Assembly (NCBI GenBank): GCA_023421955.1
Contig: JAEZSE010000042.1
Coordinates: 1-64,000 of the forward strand
Length of the DNA stretch: 64,000 bases
DNA from: Bacillota bacterium
Lineage (GTDB): Bacteria > Bacillota > Clostridia > Christensenellales > UMGS416
Reading direction: 5' to 3'
The notes under the pieces were generated by a model, which saw only the letters and a program-made list of their open reading frames with translations, ran no database searches and was not told the origin of the DNA. Shown here one piece after another: positions 43,974-54,700 of this stretch; position 1 is the first letter of the stretch, and every line of letters begins with the position of its first letter. The translations under genes were made by a program, and so were the position numbers.

Positions 43974-44140
43974 AAATCCTCGAATGCTCACGAAGAGATT
44001 GTAACATATTCAAATGCCACATTGCTGCCTGCTTCAAACATCTTTTGGAAATTTCCCGGAAATTCCTGTCAAGCAATGAAAAACATTGTGTTTTCCCGTT
44101 TGATTGTTTATAATAACCAACAGCATTGGGGGTGCATGCC

Positions 44141-44581
44141 TTGATCGCATTGGGGAGCGACCACGCCGGGTTTGAGCTGAAACGCCATATTCTGGCTTAT
44201 TTGGAGAAGAACGGTTATGATGTGTTGGATGTGGGGTGCCTGACCAACCAGTCTGTTGATTATGTGCCATATGGGGAAGCAGCTGCCAGAGCGGTTGTTG
44301 AAGGCCGGGCAGAGCTGGCCATTGTGGTATGCGGCACCGGCTTGGGCATTTCCATCGCCGCCAACAAGGTGCGCGGCATCCGCGCTGCACTTTGCACCAA
44401 CGAGTTCATGGCCCGTATGGCCCGCATGCACAACGATGCCAACGTGTTGGCGCTGGGCGGCAGGGTGGTGGGCACAAGCCTCGCCGAGGCCATTGTAGAC
44501 GCATTTCTGAAAACAGGCTTTGAGGGCGGCAGGCACGCCGAGCGCGTGAAGCTGCTCATGGATATTGAGACCAGGCAATAA
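44141..44581 (+). CDS. rpiB: Ribose-5-phosphate isomerase B
   Basis: Interconverts ribose-5-phosphate and ribulose-5-phosphate in the pentose phosphate pathway, which also receives xylulose-5-phosphate from the sugar block. The 146 residues show LIALGSDHAGFELK at the start, VCGTGLGISIAANKVRGIRAALC near 64-86 with the active-site Cys, and NVLALGGRVVG near 103. The TTG at 44141 has GGGGGTG six bases upstream; a TATAAT lies at 44109. It precedes upp by 20 bases. Confidence 0.93.
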   Translation: MIALGSDHAGFELKRHILAYLEKNGYDVLDVGCLTNQSVDYVPYGEAAARAVVEGRAELAIVVCGTGLGISIAANKVRGIRAALCTNEFMARMARMHNDANVLALGGRVVGTSLAEAIVDAFLKTGFEGGRHAERVKLLMDIETRQ

Positions 44582-44601
44582 AACAAACATTGGAGGGCGC
44601 A

Positions 44602-45231
44602 ATGGGTAAAGTCTTCATCATGGACCATCCGTTGATTCAGCACAAGCTTTCACTGATCAGGGACAAGGCCACGGGGCCCAAGGATTTCCGCGATTTGGTG
44701 GGTGAGGTTGCCACACTGATGGCATATGAAGTCACTCGGGATCTGCCATTGCGCGAGATCGAGATTGAGACGCCGGTTGCCAGGGCAAAAACCTGCGTGA
44801 TCGATGGAAAAAAGCTGGGTGTTGTGCCCATTCTGCGAGCCGGTCTCGGCATGGTGGATGGCATCCTGAAACTGGTGCCGGCTGCCCGTGTGGGCCATGT
44901 GGGCCTTTACCGCGATCCTGATTCTCTGCAGCCGGTGGAATATTACTGCAAGCTGCCCTCCGATGTGGCTGAGCGCGACATCATTGTGGTGGATCCGATG
45001 CTGGCCACCGGCGGAAGCGCTTCAGCTGCGATCTCCTTCATCAAGCAGCGCGGCTGCCGCAGTATCAAGCTGATGTGCCTGATCGCAGCGCCGGAGGGCA
45101 TTGCCCGCGTGGAGGCCGATCATCCCGATGTGGACATCTTCGTGGCCGCCAAGGATGAGCGCCTCAATGACCATGGCTATATTGTGCCCGGTCTGGGTGA
45201 TGCCGGAGACAGGCTGTTCGGCACGAAATAA
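44602..45231 (+). CDS. upp: Uracil phosphoribosyltransferase
   Basis: Salvages uracil to UMP with PRPP. The 209 residues carry the PRPP motif VVDPMLATGGSASAAI near 127-142 and the uracil-binding YIVPGLGDAGDR near 190-203. GGAGGGCGCA precedes the ATG at 44602. It is the second gene after rpiB and ends in a terminator. Confidence 0.96.
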   Translation: MGKVFIMDHPLIQHKLSLIRDKATGPKDFRDLVGEVATLMAYEVTRDLPLREIEIETPVARAKTCVIDGKKLGVVPILRAGLGMVDGILKLVPAARVGHVGLYRDPDSLQPVEYYCKLPSDVAERDIIVVDPMLATGGSASAAISFIKQRGCRSIKLMCLIAAPEGIARVEADHPDVDIFVAAKDERLNDHGYIVPGLGDAGDRLFGTK

Positions 45232-45244
45232 CGGTCTTAAGTCA

Positions 45245-45288
45245 AGAAGCCCTGCGCGGTATTATCCTGCGTGGGGCTTCTTTTCATG
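45245..45288 (+). terminator. Terminator after upp
   Basis: AGAAGCCC pairs with GGGCTTCT with a long GC-rich inner stem, followed by TTTT. Confidence 0.75.
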
Positions 45289-45305
45289 CGCTGTGTGCCA
45301 ATCCG

Positions 45306-48272
45306 CTAGGGCAGAGATACGCGTGCCGGAGCAGAGAACGGGCCATATACCTTTCTCCCGCTTACCACACGGTAAGCTCTCACCTTGTAATAATATGTTC
45401 TTCCAGTAGCAAGGCCGGTGTTGGTGTAATATAAGCTGGCGGTTGCCTTTACCAGTGTGTATGTCCCGGTGGAGGATGTGGCGCGCCACAGCTCATAACC
45501 GGAGGCGCCGGATACTATCCCCCAGGTCACCTTGATGCTTGTTGAGGAGACCCTCGCAGCCCGTACGGAGCCGGGCACACCCAACGCCGGGCGGGCTCCG
45601 TCCACCACGGAGAAGGGGCCATATACCTTCACACGGTTCACGGTGCGGTAGGCCCGCACCTTGTAATAATAGGCAGAGCCGGTGCTCAGGTTTGTATTCG
45701 TGTAGCTGGTTGATGTGGTGGCAGCAATCCTGGTGTAGGTTCCCGTGGCATAATAGGTAGCCCTGAAAACCTCATAGCCGGACGCTCCGGCGACAGCGCT
45801 CCATCTGATTTTTGCGCTGCTGTAGCTGGCTGGATCAGCCACACAGGAGGCAGGAGCGGCGGGCACAGGCCTGCCGGATACAATTCCTGAGAAGCCGGCA
45901 TACACCTTGGCGGAGCCGTTCAACCAATAGGCTTTGATCTTATAATAGTAGGGCTGGTTTGTCACCAGACCGGCGTTGGTATAGATTGTTGTCGTGATCG
46001 TGGCGATTCGCGTGTAGGTGCCGGAAGAAGATGTAGCGCGCCATATTTCATAGCCGGCGGCGTATTTTGCGGCCGTCCAGGTGAGCTTGAGGCTGTTGTA
46101 GGTGGGCGTAAGAGGCGACTTGATCGCCGGCGTAGTGAGCCATTGGGCATACACGGTGATGTCGCCGGTCACTGCGGTGGCGGCGGTGAATGCGGAGCCG
46201 GATCCGTCAGCCTTGGTGTTCCAGCCCACAAAGGCTGCGCCGGTTTTTCCTGGCGGTGTGGGCAGCGCAACAGTGGTGTTATACTGCGCTGTCTTGGTTT
46301 TGGGGCTCGGTTCGGTGGTGCCGCCGTTTTTGTGAAATGTGACGGTGTAGGTATTGATCGCATACAGCGCCGTCACCACCACGTTATCTGTGATGCTGTC
46401 ATAAACCTTGTCCCAGCCGGTAAAGGTGTATCCGGTGCGGGAGGGGTCAGCGGGGGGCGTGGCAGCACCAAGGTATTGTACCGACTCTGTTTTCAGCGTG
46501 TCGCCGTTCCAGTCCTGGAACGTGACGGTGTAGCTGTTGATCGACCACTGGGCAAAAACGGTGGCATGTCCGGTCACTGCGGTGCTGTCGGTGAAGGCGC
46601 TGCCGGTACCGTCAGGCGATGTGTTCCAACCGGCGAAGGTATGGCCAGCCTTTTCCGGCGGCGCGGGCAACTCAACAGTGGTGTTGTAGTCAGCAGTTAT
46701 GGATGGCGGATTGGCCTCGGTGTCGCCGCCTTTCTTGTCAAAGGTAATGGTGTAGCTATTGATGGACCACTGGGCATACACGGTGGCGTCACCGGTCACT
46801 GCGGTGCTTTCGGTGAAGGCGTCGCCGGTGTCGTCAGGCGATGTGTTCCAACCGGTGAAGGTATGGCCAGCCTTTTCCGGCGGCACGGGCATTTCAACAG
46901 TGGTGTTGTAGTCTGCTGCGATGGTTGAGGGATTGGCCTTGGTGTCGCCGCCATTTTCGTCGAATGTAATGGTGTAGCTGATGGCGGCCCATTTGGCATA
47001 GAGCGTGATGTCCGCTGTGACTGTATCGGTGTTGAAGTCCCATTCGTCGGCCATCCCTTCATCCCGATACCATCCTTCCAGTGTGTACCCCGTCCTCTCT
47101 GGGGTTTCCGGCGCGGTGATCTTGGAATGATCGTTTACCTCTGCGGTTGTGATCCCTGTGCCGTCAGAAAATGTTACTATACGGTTGGCTGTGAAGGTCA
47201 GCGTCGTGTCTGGACCCGCCGGGTTGATGCCGGACGCCGCGTAGCGCACGTTCAGCGTGTGAGGGCCGGTGAGATCGAGGGTGTTGAACGTGGTGGATCG
47301 ATAAGCCTCATAGGGTAAGCCGTCCAGGCTGTACTCCATGATGACCGTGAGACCCGAAACCGTGTTGGCGATGTCATCAGCGGTTACCGTAGGGGCCGGT
47401 TGGTCCTCCGGCGACACAGGGTTCACGATCTGCTCGTCATACCATTGGCTGATGGTCTGGACATCTGCTTTGTTATTGTCGACATATCCCTTTGCATGGT
47501 CAAGCAATTTTGCCAAATCGCTGGTTGTTGTTGTGAGCGATGGTGGGTCAGGTAGCTCCGGTAGTACCCGGTGAAGCATGAAGATTACCGTGCTGCCGTT
47601 CGCTACAGCGGTATCGATGGCGTCTAAGCAACTTTGTATATCATATCTGCTGGAAACAGCTTTCATCACCAGCGTAAAATAGTCATCCTGGCGCTCCACC
47701 GGCTGGTCTTGGATACCGGAAGTTGTAGTGCGCCCGGTCTCCATGCCAATACCCTGCAGCACGCTGATGAGTTCTTTGGTGTAGCGTCCTGAAGGATAGG
47801 CTGCGTGGGTCGCACCTCGGATGAAGTCATGGTCAATCAGCCAGTTTTTGCATTTCAGATAATCAGCTCTAAGCTCATCGAGGTGGGCTTCATCATTGTA
47901 CATGCCGATCTCATGGTGACTGGCTGTATGGTTGGCAAGATCCCAACCGTTGTCATAAAGCACCTGAAGCTGGTCAACCGTCATAAAACTGGGGTTGTTT
48001 TTGTCTACCATGTCGCTGTTTACATATACGGTTGCAGCAAAACTATGGGATTGGAACACTCCAAGGGCATGGTCATAATTATCCCGCCAGCCATCATCCA
48101 GCGTGAAGATGATTTTCGCCTTGTCACCGGTGGCTGCCTTTGCAGTCGGGATTGGTGCAAAGGGGAGCAGTAAGGTAAAAATCAATAGCAGCGCCAGCGC
48201 CTTCCTGCCAAGGCCAGCGCGGCTGATGAGAGTACTTTTTCGTTCTTTTTCTGTCAGACAACTTAACTTCAT
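45306..48272 (-). CDS. Secreted multidomain polysaccharide deacetylase
   Basis: A 988-residue exported protein. A signal peptide (about 1-46, cleavage after AKA) leads to a NodB deacetylase domain at 52-250 with FTLDDGW (D59, D60) and HTASHHEIG (H115, H119), the metal and catalytic residues. Five InlB-type beta-grasp repeats follow at about 370-680 (each YTITFDENGG...AGHTFTGWNT...VYAQW), then three fibronectin-III-like repeats at about 690-985 (GYEIWRATSSSGTYT...YYYKVRAY). No LPXTG or membrane anchor ends the protein. It probably deacetylates cell-wall or capsular glycans, with the repeats binding wall or matrix. Strong promoter upstream. Confidence 0.9.
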   Translation of the reverse strand: MKLSCLTEKERKSTLISRAGLGRKALALLLIFTLLLPFAPIPTAKAATGDKAKIIFTLDDGWRDNYDHALGVFQSHSFAATVYVNSDMVDKNNPSFMTVDQLQVLYDNGWDLANHTASHHEIGMYNDEAHLDELRADYLKCKNWLIDHDFIRGATHAAYPSGRYTKELISVLQGIGMETGRTTTSGIQDQPVERQDDYFTLVMKAVSSRYDIQSCLDAIDTAVANGSTVIFMLHRVLPELPDPPSLTTTTSDLAKLLDHAKGYVDNNKADVQTISQWYDEQIVNPVSPEDQPAPTVTADDIANTVSGLTVIMEYSLDGLPYEAYRSTTFNTLDLTGPHTLNVRYAASGINPAGPDTTLTFTANRIVTFSDGTGITTAEVNDHSKITAPETPERTGYTLEGWYRDEGMADEWDFNTDTVTADITLYAKWAAISYTITFDENGGDTKANPSTIAADYNTTVEMPVPPEKAGHTFTGWNTSPDDTGDAFTESTAVTGDATVYAQWSINSYTITFDKKGGDTEANPPSITADYNTTVELPAPPEKAGHTFAGWNTSPDGTGSAFTDSTAVTGHATVFAQWSINSYTVTFQDWNGDTLKTESVQYLGAATPPADPSRTGYTFTGWDKVYDSITDNVVVTALYAINTYTVTFHKNGGTTEPSPKTKTAQYNTTVALPTPPGKTGAAFVGWNTKADGSGSAFTAATAVTGDITVYAQWLTTPAIKSPLTPTYNSLKLTWTAAKYAAGYEIWRATSSSGTYTRIATITTTIYTNAGLVTNQPYYYKIKAYWLNGSAKVYAGFSGIVSGRPVPAAPASCVADPASYSSAKIRWSAVAGASGYEVFRATYYATGTYTRIAATTSTSYTNTNLSTGSAYYYKVRAYRTVNRVKVYGPFSVVDGARPALGVPGSVRAARVSSTSIKVTWGIVSGASGYELWRATSSTGTYTLVKATASLYYTNTGLATGRTYYYKVRAYRVVSGRKVYGPFSAPARVSLP

Positions 48273-48353
48273 TCACTTTATCCCGATATATTTCGATAAC
48301 CGGATTTGTTCCGGTCTTTCTGCTGCATACAACGTTCCTATAAATGGTAATTC

Positions 48354-48382
48354 ATTATAACTGTATATGGTTATGAATTCAA
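48354..48382 (-). promoter_or_regulatory. Promoter of the deacetylase gene
   Basis: Minus-strand TTGAAT (48377-48382), 17 bases, TATAAT (48354-48359), giving a leader of about 75 bases. I see nothing else in the rest of the 357-base gap 48273-48629 beyond AT-rich sequence. Confidence 0.7.
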
Positions 48383-48629
48383 GAAAACGCCATAGAAAGC
48401 TGTTTATTTTAAAAATATACTGTTTTTTGCGCATAAGAAGATGTTCGTCAGCACGGGACAATAAGAAATAACGGAAACCTTTACATTCGATCCAAACGCT
48501 TGTTTTCGCTGCAAGCTGCCTTGGATGCATTACGAAAACAGTGCGTGAAAAGGTGACAAATCCGCCCTTGTTCTGGTCATGGACAAGCTGCAATCCGAGT
48601 TGGAGGGCCATGCCTGGAGCGCCTGCACG

Positions 48630-48893
48630 TCAGTGCTTCGGATTTGCCTTCACAAGCTCAATGGCCTTCAGAACTGCGATTTCGGCATCCACCTGGTTTT
48701 GCGGATAGGTGCTGTCTATGGAGGCAAACATCTCTCCGGTTCTTGTAACGATGTAGACAGGCTTGAGCATGTTGAGCGCCAGCGCCGTCACATCCAGTCT
48801 GCATTTTTCGCAATGGCAGCAGTCTCCTTCGGCGATGTATTTTGCCACAAGCTTATCAACGACCTCTTCCATGTGGTTCTTCAGATGATACAT
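48630..48893 (-). CDS. comFB: ComFB-family protein
   Basis: An 87-residue cytoplasmic protein: YHLKNHMEEVVDKLVAKYIAEG, then CCHCEKCRLDVTALALNMLKPVYIVTRTGEMF. This is the late-competence ComFB family; its Cys cluster (CCHCEKC near 24-30) is typical and may bind zinc. Related proteins from cyanobacteria bind cyclic dinucleotides, which is of interest beside a GGDEF gene and cheC/cheD. The second ATG is preferred, with GGGAG seven bases upstream. No comFA or comFC is near. Confidence 0.88.
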   Translation of the reverse strand: MYHLKNHMEEVVDKLVAKYIAEGDCCHCEKCRLDVTALALNMLKPVYIVTRTGEMFASIDSTYPQNQVDAEIAVLKAIELVKANPKH

Positions 48894-49083
48894 GAGCATG
48901 CTCCCATTACCTGTTTATTCTTTCAAATCCATGATCATACAGCTTTGCCTTTATGTCAATAGCAGAATAACCGTTTTTTGATATATCGAGTCGAATTCTG
49001 TTTATCTGGGGGATTTTTGGGCATCTATGGAATGAATCGCGTCCTCAACGGATTGCGCAAGAATATATCCTCAGAGGTGGCAG

Positions 49084-49707
49084 ATGTCGCTGAACAGGTA
49101 CGATCTCAATCCACTTCAGATGGACATGCTGAAGGAAATCACCAACATCGGTGCGGGTAACGCTGCCACCGCGCTGGCTGATATCCTGGCTGACCGCGTG
49201 TTGATGTCGGTGCCCGATCTGCAGATCACCGGTATTGGCCAGGTGGCAGACGTGCTCGGCGGACCGGAAAACGAAGTAGCCGGTGTCCTGCTGGCCATCG
49301 AGGGTGACATTGAGGGTATCTTAATGTTCATCCTGGAAAAAAAGCTGATCCGCACGTTGCTTGGTGTGCTCCTAAACAAGGAAATCAGTGACTGGACACA
49401 GATTGATGACATGGATATGTCGATGTTCAAGGAAATTGGCAACATCATCGCCGGCGCCTATGTCAATGCGCTGGCGGAGATGTCAAATATGACCATCCAC
49501 ATTTCCCCGCCGGAAATTGCAATCGACATGGTGGGGGCAATCCTGAATTATCCTGCCGCGGTGTTCGGCGCGATCGGCGACACGGTGCTTTTCGTCAAGG
49601 AGGACTTCGACAGCGGCGACTACCAGGTCAGCTGCCATCTGCTCATCATACCCCTTCCCGAATCGCTTCAGTTGATACTCAAGCGCCTGGGAGGGGATAA
49701 TGGATAA
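49084..49707 (+). CDS. cheC: CheC-type CheY-P phosphatase
   Basis: Dephosphorylates CheY-P in chemotaxis adaptation. The 207-residue protein has both catalytic E-x2-N sites: E18/N21 in KEITNIGAGNAATAL and E117/N120 in KEIGNIIAGAYVNAL, as in full CheC. AGAGGTGGC precedes the ATG. It overlaps cheD by eight bases; CheC and CheD form a complex in which CheD stimulates CheC and is itself regulated. No other chemotaxis genes are adjacent. Confidence 0.95.
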   Translation: MSLNRYDLNPLQMDMLKEITNIGAGNAATALADILADRVLMSVPDLQITGIGQVADVLGGPENEVAGVLLAIEGDIEGILMFILEKKLIRTLLGVLLNKEISDWTQIDDMDMSMFKEIGNIIAGAYVNALAEMSNMTIHISPPEIAIDMVGAILNYPAAVFGAIGDTVLFVKEDFDSGDYQVSCHLLIIPLPESLQLILKRLGGDNG

Positions 49708-50176
49708 TGCCGTCGTTGTGGGCATCTCCGACATGAATGTGGTCTCCAGACCCAGCATGCTCGTGACTTATGCACTTGGTTCCTGCGTGGGCATTTGCCT
49801 GTATGACGGCGTGGCAGGCGTGGCGGGCCTCTCCCACATCCTGCTGCCAGACTCTTCCATGTGCCCCAGTGACAGCAATGTGATGAAATTTGCCGACACA
49901 GCGGTGGGTGCGCTCATTGAGCGCATGGAGCGTTCCGGCGCATCCCGCAGGCGGATCGTGGCCAAGCTCACCGGAGGCGCAAAGCTCTTTGGCGGCGCCA
50001 GCGGCATCAATGTGGGCGAGCGCAACGTGCTGGCCGTGAAGGAGCAGCTGAACCGGTTCCGCATCCCGATTGTGGCGGAAGACACCGGCAAGGATTATGG
50101 TCGCACCGTGGAGTTTTTTGCCAAGGACGGTTCTGTGAATGTGAAAACTGCGATGCGGGGCGTCAACGCAATATGA
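49700..50176 (+). CDS. cheD: Chemoreceptor glutamine deamidase CheD
   Basis: Deamidates receptor glutamines and activates CheC. The 158 residues carry the catalytic C29 in TYALGSCVGICLYD and H46 in GLSHILLPDS, and KLTGGAKLFGG near 90. It overlaps cheC by eight bases. Presence of this pair indicates a motile, chemotactic cell of the Bacillus/Thermotoga type of adaptation. Confidence 0.95.
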   Translation: MDNAVVVGISDMNVVSRPSMLVTYALGSCVGICLYDGVAGVAGLSHILLPDSSMCPSDSNVMKFADTAVGALIERMERSGASRRRIVAKLTGGAKLFGGASGINVGERNVLAVKEQLNRFRIPIVAEDTGKDYGRTVEFFAKDGSVNVKTAMRGVNAI

Positions 50177-50305
50177 TCTAAAACAGGTTTAACTGGATTC
50201 TCTGACCGCTTGCGGGCTGCCGCAGGCGGTTTTACTTTGCTGTATTCCCACAAAAGGTGTTTTCGGTTACAATATGCCCGAACACCACAGCAAGGAGACC
50301 ATTTC

Positions 50306-51616
50306 ATGGAATTATCAATCCGGCAGAAAACCCGCGACTTTTTGCGAGCCCAGGGCATGTCCGCTGAGTCTTTTGACATGGCTGCCGGTGTGCGCGCTTT
50401 TGTGGCAGAGATGGAAACAGGCCTGGAAGGTCGCGGCGGGTCGCTGGAGATGATCCCGACTTATGTGAGCGTGGGCAAGGAAATCCCGGTGGGGGAGCCC
50501 GTGATTGCCATCGATGCTGGTGGTACCAATTTGCGTGTGGCGGTGATTCATTTTGATGCGCAGAAAATGCCGGTAGTGGAAGGTTTTCAACGTTTCCCGA
50601 TGCCGGGCACCAACGGGCGCATCGGCCGCCAGGAGTTTTTTGACATAATTGCCGGCTATCTTGCGCCTTTGCTGCCGAGAGCCAACAAGATCGGCTTTTG
50701 CTTTTCCTACCCAACAGAGATCCTCCCCAATGGCGACGGCAGGCTGATCCGCTTTGTGAAGGAAGTGCAGGTGGACGGCGTGGAGGGTGAACTCATTGGC
50801 AAGGGCTTGCTGGATGCGATTGCGGCGGCGGGGCATGACGCGGGCAAGTCTATCATCCTGCTGAACGACACCGTGGCCACGCTGCTGGCCGGGAAAGCCG
50901 CCAGGGCCGCACACCCCTACGGCAGCTACATTGGTTTCATCCTGGGCACCGGCACCAACACCTGCTACATCGAGCGCAACGCCAATATCAAAAAGGCCCG
51001 TGGGCTAAACCCAGCCGGCGCAATGGTCATCAACATCGAATCAGGCGCATATGACAAGGCACCTCAGGGCCTTGTGGACCGGGCATTTGACGCCCACACC
51101 GCCAACCCCGGCGTGCATCCGTTTGAGAAGATGATCTCCGGCGGCTACTTCGGCGAGCTGGCGCTGGAGGTTTTGATGGCTTCGGCAAAGACCAGTCTGC
51201 TTTCCGGCCAGGCGTGTGAGAAGCTGTTCGGGCTGAAGGCCTTTGCCACCAAAGATGGTAACGAGTTCCTGGATGAACCCTACGGAGCAGGCAAGCTGGC
51301 CATGTGTATGGATAGCGCAGAGGATCGCGTGGCTGCATATTATGTGATTGACGGCCTTTATGAGCGGGCTGCACGGTTTGTCGCGGTGAACCTGGCAGCA
51401 GTGATCAAAAAGTCGGGCGCGGGGCAGGACCCCTGCAGGCCGGTGTGCATCACTGCCGACGGCACGATGTTTCATAAGACCAAGCTGTTCCGGAGCAAGC
51501 TGGAGCATTATGTGAAAGTGTTTCTCAACGATGAAATGGGTCTCTATGCCGACTTCATCGAGGTAGAAAACGCCTCGCTGCTGGGCACGGCCATCGCGGG
51601 GCTCACGGGGGTGTGA
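50306..51616 (+). CDS. Hexokinase
   Basis: ATP-dependent hexose kinase of the eukaryotic-like hexokinase family rather than ROK. The 436 residues show VIAIDAGGTNLRVAVIHFD near 66-84, FCFSYPTEILPNGDGRLIRFVKEVQVDGVEG near 131-161, LNDTVATLLAG near 188, and GFILGTGTNTCYIE near 212. The start at 50306 has AAGGAG eight bases before it; the earlier open frame is non-coding. It is closed by a terminator shared with the convergent surface-protein gene. Confidence 0.92.
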   Translation: MELSIRQKTRDFLRAQGMSAESFDMAAGVRAFVAEMETGLEGRGGSLEMIPTYVSVGKEIPVGEPVIAIDAGGTNLRVAVIHFDAQKMPVVEGFQRFPMPGTNGRIGRQEFFDIIAGYLAPLLPRANKIGFCFSYPTEILPNGDGRLIRFVKEVQVDGVEGELIGKGLLDAIAAAGHDAGKSIILLNDTVATLLAGKAARAAHPYGSYIGFILGTGTNTCYIERNANIKKARGLNPAGAMVINIESGAYDKAPQGLVDRAFDAHTANPGVHPFEKMISGGYFGELALEVLMASAKTSLLSGQACEKLFGLKAFATKDGNEFLDEPYGAGKLAMCMDSAEDRVAAYYVIDGLYERAARFVAVNLAAVIKKSGAGQDPCRPVCITADGTMFHKTKLFRSKLEHYVKVFLNDEMGLYADFIEVENASLLGTAIAGLTGV

Positions 51617-51648
51617 GGATACGTTGCTTTGCAAATATGTAGAATGCG

Positions 51649-51676
51649 AAAACCCATCCTTGCGGATGGGTTTTTC
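51649..51676. terminator. Bidirectional terminator between hexokinase and surface-protein genes
   Basis: AAAACCCATCC/GGATGGGTTTTT, an 11-base stem with loop TTGC, with T-runs on both strands. It lies between convergent genes. Confidence 0.85.
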
Positions 51677-51700
51677 GTGCCCTGGTAAGGGTGCTGTACC

Positions 51701-54700
51701 TTATTTTTGTTTCTTCTTCATGACCAATAGCCAGACGATCAGGAAGGCCAGCAGTAGCAACAGCACGCCCATGCCGATGATCAACCACAGCGGCAGCACC
51801 GCCTTTGGCTGCTCGGCGGCAATGATTGCGTACTTGCTGAAGTGGTCCACTGTGAAGAACAGCACGCCGCCGGATTCGGTGGTCTCAAAGCGCGTCACGG
51901 TGCCGTCATCGTTGATGCGCACGATCGCAAGCTTGCGGCCCTTCAGGCTTTCAGGCACCGGCACACCCACGCGCACCGGCGCATTGGGCTGTATCTTTTG
52001 CTGGTCCATCAGCAGGTAGATGTCAAACAACTGCACGATCTCCATGTCGCTGCCTTCGGCCTGCTTCACAGCCTCAGCATCCTTCGTGACGGTCTTGACT
52101 TCCTCCACGACAAGCCGCACCGTGGATTGCTTCGGCAACGCCGCAGGATCGGCGATCAGCACCGTGCCACCCTTGGTGGCATCGGTGGGGTCAGCAGGTT
52201 TGGACTCATCGCCGCTGTGCAGCACCACCATGCCCTGTTTGGCCAGGATGATGCAGAACACGGTCTTGTCCTTGCTCACCGTGATCGTACCGGAGGCTGT
52301 GATGCAGCCCGTGGCTTCAGCGGTGTAGGAATAGGTGCCGGGGGAGAGGTCCGCCCTCACAAGACCGCTTCCGTCTGCCGCATGGGGGATGCCCTCCAGC
52401 GTGACCATGGCGCCGGCCAGCTGCGATTGCCCGTCGGTCACCGAGATTGTGACACTGATGGCGTCCACCGGGGCCAGTGTGGGCTCGGCGGTGGGTGCTG
52501 TGGTGGGGGCAGTAGTGGGCGTGGGCGAAGCCGTGGCGGTAGCCATTGCTGTTTGTGTGGCGGTCGGTACCGGCGTGGGAGATGCGGTGGGCTCCAGGGT
52601 GGCCGTTGCCGTGGGGGCCGGCCCCAGAAGCACTGTGATACCATAGGTGCGGGTGCTCGTGCCATTTTCGGCGGTTACTTTCACTGACCACTTGCCGGTC
52701 TCGGCGTCAAACGCCCAGTCGCCCATCGTGGCATCCGAATCGGTGGTTTCGGCGGTGAAGTTGATTGCAGACCGATCGGTGCCGTAGGGCACTGTGAGCG
52801 TATAGGAGGTCACCAGCGGGTTGAAGCCTGCCAGCTCTTCGCCATCCATCCAGATGGCCGACAGCGTGGCGTTGGCGCTGGGCAGCACATTGATCGTGAC
52901 GGTATAGGTCTTCTTGGTGACAACGTCGCCTGCGGTCACGGTGACGGACCATTTCTGCCCGGCGGCGCTATAAGCCCAGGCGCTCTGCGTGGCTGTGGGA
53001 TTGGCCGTCTGCGAGGTGAGCGTGAGGCTGGCCGGGTTGGTGCCGTTGGCCACGTTCACCGTGTAGTTCAATGTGCCCGGCGCAAAGCCCGGGATCGCCG
53101 TGCCGTTCACACGGATCACCGACAATGTGGCATCGGTGCTGGGCAGCACGGTGACAGTGATGGTGTAGGTGAGCGTCGTCGTGCCGTCCTCTGCTGTTAC
53201 GGTGACAGACCACTTCTTCGTGCCGCTGTCATAGGCCCACGCCCCGAGTGTCGCCACCGGGTCGGTGGCCGTGGCTGAAAGCGCCAGCGCCGCCGGGTTG
53301 GTGCCGTAGGGCACTGAGACCGTATAGTCTCGGGTGGCGGGTGTAAAGCCTGTCACATCCGTGCCGCCCACCTTAATCGCTGAGAGTGTGGCGTCGTTGT
53401 TAGCCGGCTGTGTGATATGCACTGTATAGGTGAGCTTGGTCGTGCCATCCTCAGCGGTCACGGTGACCGACCAGGTCTTGGTGGTGGCGTTGTAGGCCCA
53501 GGCGCTCTGCGTGGCCATATGGTCGTTGGCTTCACTGGTAAGGGCCAGCGCGGAGAAATCGGTGCCCCGTGCCACTTCATGGGTGTAGGCCAACGTGGCA
53601 GCGTCAAAGTCTGGCAGCGCGGATCCGCCCACAGAGATGCTCTTCAGAGCAGCGTCGGTGCTGGGCAGCTCGTTCACGGTCACGGTGTAGGTCTTGGTGG
53701 CGGTGCCATTTTCGGCAGTCACGGTGACGGACCATTTCTTTGTGCCGCTGTCATAGCTCCAGGTGGTTTGTGTGGCCATGTGGTCATGCACAGTGCTGGC
53801 GAACACCATTGCGGCGATGTCGGTGCCATGTGTGACATCCATTGAGTAATCCAGTGTGCCGGAAGCAAAGCCCGGCAGCGCCGTGCCACCCACGGTGATG
53901 GAGGAGAGGGTCGCGTCGGTGCTGGGCAGCTCGTTCACGGTAACTGCATAAGTCTTTGTCGTGGTGCCGTCCTCCGCAGTCACGGTGACGGACCACTTCT
54001 TCGTGCCTGCGTTATAGCTCCAGGCGGATTGGCTTGCCATGTGGTCACTGGCGTTGCTGGCAAATACCAGCGCCGCGATGTCGGTGCCGTGGGGCACATC
54101 CAGCGTGTATGTCAGTGTGCCGGAGGCAAAGCCCGGCAGCGCAGAGCCGCCCACAGTAATGGAGGATAGGGTGGCGTCGGTGCTGGGCAGCTCGTTCACG
54201 GTGACTGTATAAACCTTTGTGGTTGTGCCATCTTCTGCGGTCACGGTAACGGACCATTTCTTTTGAGCTGCGTTGTAGTTCCAGCTGCCCTGGCTGGCGT
54301 TGGGGTCGCTCAAAGTGCCAGCGAACACAAGCGCCGCAATGTTGGTGCCATGGGGCACATCCAGCGTGTAGTTCAGCGTGCCGGAGGCAAAGCCTGTCAA
54401 AGGTGAGCCCCCAACCGTGATGGAGGAAAGAGATGCGTCGTTGTCCGGCAGCTCGTTCACGGTCACAGTGTAGGTCTTTGTGGTCGTGCCATCCTCGGCA
54501 GTTACGGTCACAGACCACTTTTTCTGGGCGGCGTTGTAGCTCCAGCTCCCCATGCTGGCGTTGGGGTCGGAAAGGGTGCCGGCGAACACGAGCGCGGCAA
54601 TATTTGTGCCATGCACGACATCCAGTGTGTAGCTCAATGTGCCGGAGGCAAAGCCTGCCAGCGGTGTGCCGCCCACGGTGATGGCGGAAAGCGAGGCGTT

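Noticed and set aside
48273..48629. Cyclic di-GMP riboswitch before the deacetylase gene
   Set aside because: The conserved GEMM blocks are not present; only a promoter and AT-rich leader are seen.
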